Source: Oligoflexia bacterium (GTDB taxonomy: Bacteria; Bdellovibrionota; Bdellovibrionia; Bdellovibrionales; UBA1609). From it: 6,815 nucleotides of DNA. The position numbers were made by a program, and so were the translations under genes. The DNA lies in contig JAPPIY010000096.1 of the NCBI GenBank assembly GCA_026914095.1, forward strand, positions 1-6,815, in the 5' to 3' direction. The notes beneath the pieces were generated by a model that was given only the letters and a program-made list of their open reading frames with translations, was not told the DNA's origin and searched no databases. Positions 6,470 to 6,815 of the stretch are shown here, one piece after another (positions within the stretch are counted from its first letter, which is position 1; each line of letters opens with the position of its first letter).

Positions 6470-6497
6470 TTAAATAGACAAAACAGTCCCTATTTAA
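6470..6497 (-). terminator. AT-rich hairpin just after purE
   Basis: TTAAATAG (6497-6490) pairs perfectly with CTATTTAA (6477-6470). Inside, an AC/GT pair lies across a two-base bulge, around a T-rich loop. It starts about ten bases after the purE stop and is followed by a T-rich stretch, so it is a candidate terminator or 3'-end protecting hairpin for the purE message. It may act together with the second hairpin further on. Confidence 0.4.
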
Positions 6498-6507
6498 AAT
6501 TGAGAAA

Positions 6508-6815
6508 TTAAAGGAGTTTTTTTAGCAATTGATTGGATTTCAAAGATTTTTGTTTTTGTTTTTTGTTAAAAGCTTTCAATTTTTTTTCTAAAGAGCTGTC
6601 TTTCAAGGCTAAAAAGCGAATCGCCAGCAAAGCCGCATTGTAACTGTTATCTATAGCTACAGTGGCAACAGGAACGCCTTTAGGCATTTGAACAACTGAT
6701 AGAAGAGAATCCAAGCCCTTTAACTTTTTTAAAGAGATAGGAACGCCGATAACGGGTAAAACAGTCAAACTAGCTAACATTCCCGGCAGGTGAGCGGCTC
6801 CTCCCGCCCCCGCAA
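6508..6815 (-). CDS. purE: N5-carboxyaminoimidazole ribonucleotide mutase PurE (5' end cut)
   Basis: PurE converts N5-CAIR to CAIR in de novo purine synthesis in the cytoplasm. The reading frame runs off the right edge of the window; 101 codons are visible of a protein usually about 160-170 long. The visible part opens with AGAGGAAHLPGM, the conserved loop over the active site. It continues with LPVIGVPI, GLDSLLSVVQMPKGVPVAT and NAALLA, all signature PurE segments, and ends in a lysine-rich helix typical of the family's C-terminus. The usual IGNA motif reads IDNS here, a mild variant. The N-terminal substrate-binding part lies outside the window, and the first ATG in view (6780) is internal, not the start. 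A purK partner would be expected nearby but cannot be seen. Confidence 0.96.
   Translation of the reverse strand, partial: AGAGGAAHLPGMLASLTVLPVIGVPISLKKLKGLDSLLSVVQMPKGVPVATVAIDNSYNAALLAIRFLALKDSSLEKKLKAFNKKQKQKSLKSNQLLKKLL

Noticed and set aside
6778..6780. The ATG at 6780 as the start of a 90-residue gene
   Set aside because: The frame continues upstream with AGAGGAAHLPG, a conserved internal PurE motif, so this ATG is internal and the gene is cut by the window edge.

Overview
The window is AT-rich bacterial DNA in which every supported gene lies on the minus strand. It holds two housekeeping genes, purE (right edge, 5' end missing) and mutS (left edge, last few codons missing), with three accessory genes between them. 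In transcription order these are purE, a secreted zinc-metallopeptidase-like protein, ankyrin lipoprotein B, ankyrin lipoprotein A, and mutS. Lipoprotein and Sec-type signal peptides suggest a Gram-negative-type envelope. The MutS wording (FRMGDFFEMF, MCGVPHHS, RVLSPGMVYD) reminds me of Bdellovibrionota and relatives, but I could not search, so the lineage is a weak inference.

Right part (6422-6815): the C-terminal two thirds of PurE end at a TAA at 6508. The short gap after it holds two AT-rich hairpins, one followed by a run of T, then a well-spaced sigma-70-type promoter (TTGATT, 17 bases, TATTAT). The -10 box sits so close to the next ATG that the message would be leaderless or nearly so. 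Middle (4190-6385): a 731-residue exported protein with an HELGH zinc motif, a downstream SIMH turn and a beta-rich C-terminal region. It resembles M64/metzincin-type peptidases, but the third zinc ligand is not at the usual spacing.

Left-middle (2528-4139): two tandem ankyrin-repeat lipoproteins. Their last 157 codons, together with the stop codon, are identical except for one base (474 of 475 positions), while their N-terminal parts and leaders are clearly diverged. This mosaic points to gene conversion or N-terminal replacement after an older tandem duplication. Left (1-2461): MutS with all the standard motifs visible.

The most interesting idea is that the three middle genes form one functional unit, a secreted peptidase beside duplicated envelope-anchored ankyrin proteins. 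In Bdellovibrio the ankyrin protein Bd3460 protects the cell from its own periplasmic peptidases, and the layout here could be an analogous enzyme/self-protection module. That function is inference; the gene order, signal peptides, motifs and duplication are visible in the sequence. No intergenic stretch exceeds 300 bases, and no tRNA, rRNA, CRISPR array or insertion sequence was seen.
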